Positions 62,873 through 64,000 of a stretch of 64,000 bases of DNA are shown here, piece after piece. The stretch comes from Deltaproteobacteria bacterium. Lineage in GTDB: Bacteria > Myxococcota_A > UBA9160 > JAJDAL01. The notes beneath the pieces were generated by a model. It did not search any database. It worked only from the letters and a program-made list of their open reading frames with translations, and was not told the origin of the DNA. Both the position numbers and the translations under genes were made by a program. How positions within the stretch are numbered: the first letter of the stretch is position 1; every line of letters starts with the position of its first letter. Where the stretch lies: positions 124,001 to 188,000 of the forward strand of contig JAJDAL010000024.1 of assembly GCA_029261875.1 (NCBI GenBank), read 5' to 3'.

Positions 62873-64000
62873 CTATTGCGCTTCGAGCAATCGCAGATCT
62901 TCGAAGCGTCGCAAGATCCGATCCCCGGCCTCGCGAGACGGGGAAAGCGTTCGCTCGTACTCGAAGATGGAAAGCTCGAACTCGGCGCCCGGGAGCAGGT
63001 AGCCGAGTTCGTCGTTGGCGAGCCCGATCAACATGGTGGGACGACCGCCCGCGACGTCTTTGATCCGCAGGCCCAGGTCCGGCGTGATCTCGCCGGGCAC
63101 CGACGCAATCCGCAATTCGCCCAGCTGCCACAGATTCACCTCGGTCTGCAGCAGTCCTCCGCGGTAGAACGTTCGCTCGAGCAACCCCGTCATGCGCAGA
63201 ACGCTATAGCGCCAGTTGCGATTCTCGAGAAACAAGGGTGCGTGAAAAACCGCCAAGGCCGGTTCCGCCTCGTAGACCCGCAGCTTTCGCACGGCATCGA
63301 TGGCGTACGCCGCCACTTCGCGCCCCACCCGCCGGGCTTCCGCGAAGTCCTGGCGAACCACGTCGGGCGTAACGAGTCCCCCCAGCGCACCCGAAACGTG
63401 AATCGCGACACCGCCCAGTTCGGCTTCGACGCGCTCGCGCAACCAATGGGGAAAATCCGAGGTGATCTGTTGGTTGTCCGGTCCGAGCACTTCCGGGTGG
63501 CAACCCAACTCGCTCAGCGTCGCGATCGTTTTCCCCGAACCGGCCGCGCGCAGGTGAAGCACGACCAATTCCCGATCCACGAGACCCGGTCGCCGCAGAT
63601 TCTTCATGATGCCGCGCGGATCGACGTCGATGGCAACCGACGCGGTCTCCGCCGCCACCGCGGCCGCCTGGGCCTTCGCGATCGCTTCGAGCACGCGCGC
63701 TTCCAGAATCTCCATATAGTCGTCACTGCGACCGGAAATGAAGGGCGGAACCCCCCACAGCCCCAATGTGTCGGGGCCGCTGTGGTTGTGGGTCGAGGCG
63801 AGAATGAGATGACGCGGGTCGAGACCTTGGAGCTTCTCGCGCAAGCGGGAAACGTCGCGGGCTTGCAGACCGACGATGTCGAGCGAAACCAGGGCAACGG
63901 AGAACGCGCCGCGTTGGATCCACAGGGCGCGGGCGTACAGGGGATCGTGAACGCCTTCACTGCGGCGATAGATGCCGTAACCACCGAGAAAGACGGATTC
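62873..64000 (-). CDS. Neutral ceramidase-like hydrolase (5' end outside window)
   Basis: The frame is open to the window's end, so the N-terminus is missing (376 residues visible). The visible start includes FLGGYGIYRRSEGVHDPLYA, the conserved entry of neutral/alkaline ceramidase-type hydrolases, then THNHSGPD with two metal His and GCHPEVLGPDNQ. The C-terminal part ends RLLEAQ. Related proteins cleave the amide bond in ceramides with a zinc ion; many bacterial members have other roles. Convergent with the esterase-like lipoprotein (33-base gap). Confidence 0.78.
   Translation of the reverse strand, partial: ESVFLGGYGIYRRSEGVHDPLYARALWIQRGAFSVALVSLDIVGLQARDVSRLREKLQGLDPRHLILASTHNHSGPDTLGLWGVPPFISGRSDDYMEILEARVLEAIAKAQAAAVAAETASVAIDVDPRGIMKNLRRPGLVDRELVVLHLRAAGSGKTIATLSELGCHPEVLGPDNQQITSDFPHWLRERVEAELGGVAIHVSGALGGLVTPDVVRQDFAEARRVGREVAAYAIDAVRKLRVYEAEPALAVFHAPLFLENRNWRYSVLRMTGLLERTFYRGGLLQTEVNLWQLGELRIASVPGEITPDLGLRIKDVAGGRPTMLIGLANDELGYLLPGAEFELSIFEYERTLSPSREAGDRILRRFEDLRLLEAQ

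Overview
The window is high-GC (roughly two thirds G+C by eye) bacterial chromosome with dense, mostly short operons. There is no rRNA, tRNA, CRISPR array, insertion sequence or phage gene that I can see. The gene content points to an uncultured delta-proteobacterial-type lineage (Myxococcota or Binatota-like; inference only). The signs are myxococcal Cys-rich repeats, a PEP-CTERM protein, a peptidylglycine-monooxygenase-like copper protein, CHASE2/FecR signalling, many lipoproteins, and several phytanoyl-CoA, Rieske and acyl-CoA enzymes of lipid or aromatic catabolism.

Layout. 1-1288: end of a TPR protein and a short signal peptidase I. 1258-5991 (minus): HAD-acyltransferase fusion, phytanoyl-CoA dioxygenase-like oxygenase, molybdopterin oxidoreductase. 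6123-9284: giant secreted Cys-repeat protein. 9878-15643 (plus): catabolic operon of acyl-CoA dehydrogenase, Coq4-like protein, DapB-like dehydrogenase, Rieske oxygenase, Rieske ferredoxin and enoyl-CoA hydratase. 15674-17971: sugar epimerase plus GHMP kinase. 17981-21685 (minus): TetR, PhoX-like protein, PEP-CTERM protein, class I glutamine amidotransferase. 21935-28717: four exported proteins that share unusual Cys-rich domains, including a PQQ-type beta-propeller and the copper monooxygenase-like protein. 28922-34053: ferredoxin reductase, an NtrC-type two-component pair and glutathione reductase. 34526-37382 (minus): amidohydrolase, DUF35 protein and a cysteine-less thiolase. 37460-46054: housekeeping and metabolic genes (thioesterase II, TrpE-TrpG fusion, MBL hydrolase, diguanylate cyclase, AsnRS, two tautomerases). 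46126-49638: NIDO/thrombospondin-3 secreted protein. 49851-54685: operon of TPR/beta-barrel protein, FecR protein and CHASE2-adenylate cyclase. 54700-56594 (minus): histidine kinase plus PspA. 56829-64000: small monooxygenase, two metallophosphoesterase lipoproteins, a lipoprotein, an esterase-like lipoprotein and a partial ceramidase-like gene.

How it fits together. Three sites with the -24/-12 architecture of sigma-54 promoters lie in front of the histidine kinase/NtrC pair (32521-32535), the kinase-PspA operon (56683-56697) and a lipoprotein of unknown function (61200-61214). This suggests a small sigma-54 envelope-stress or surface regulon containing its own activator. The exported proteins at 6-9 kb and 21.9-28.7 kb share at least three modules I cannot name: a roughly 165-residue domain running from CIAGGG to CMP, a GYKY-containing domain next to myxococcal repeats, and a C-x7-C-x5-C-x5-C mini-module. 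Two exported proteins (22803-23996 and 61883-62839) have a good signal peptide coded in frame upstream of the first ATG/GTG/TTG, but no standard start codon for it. Four-base ATGA/GTGA stop-start overlaps recur throughout.
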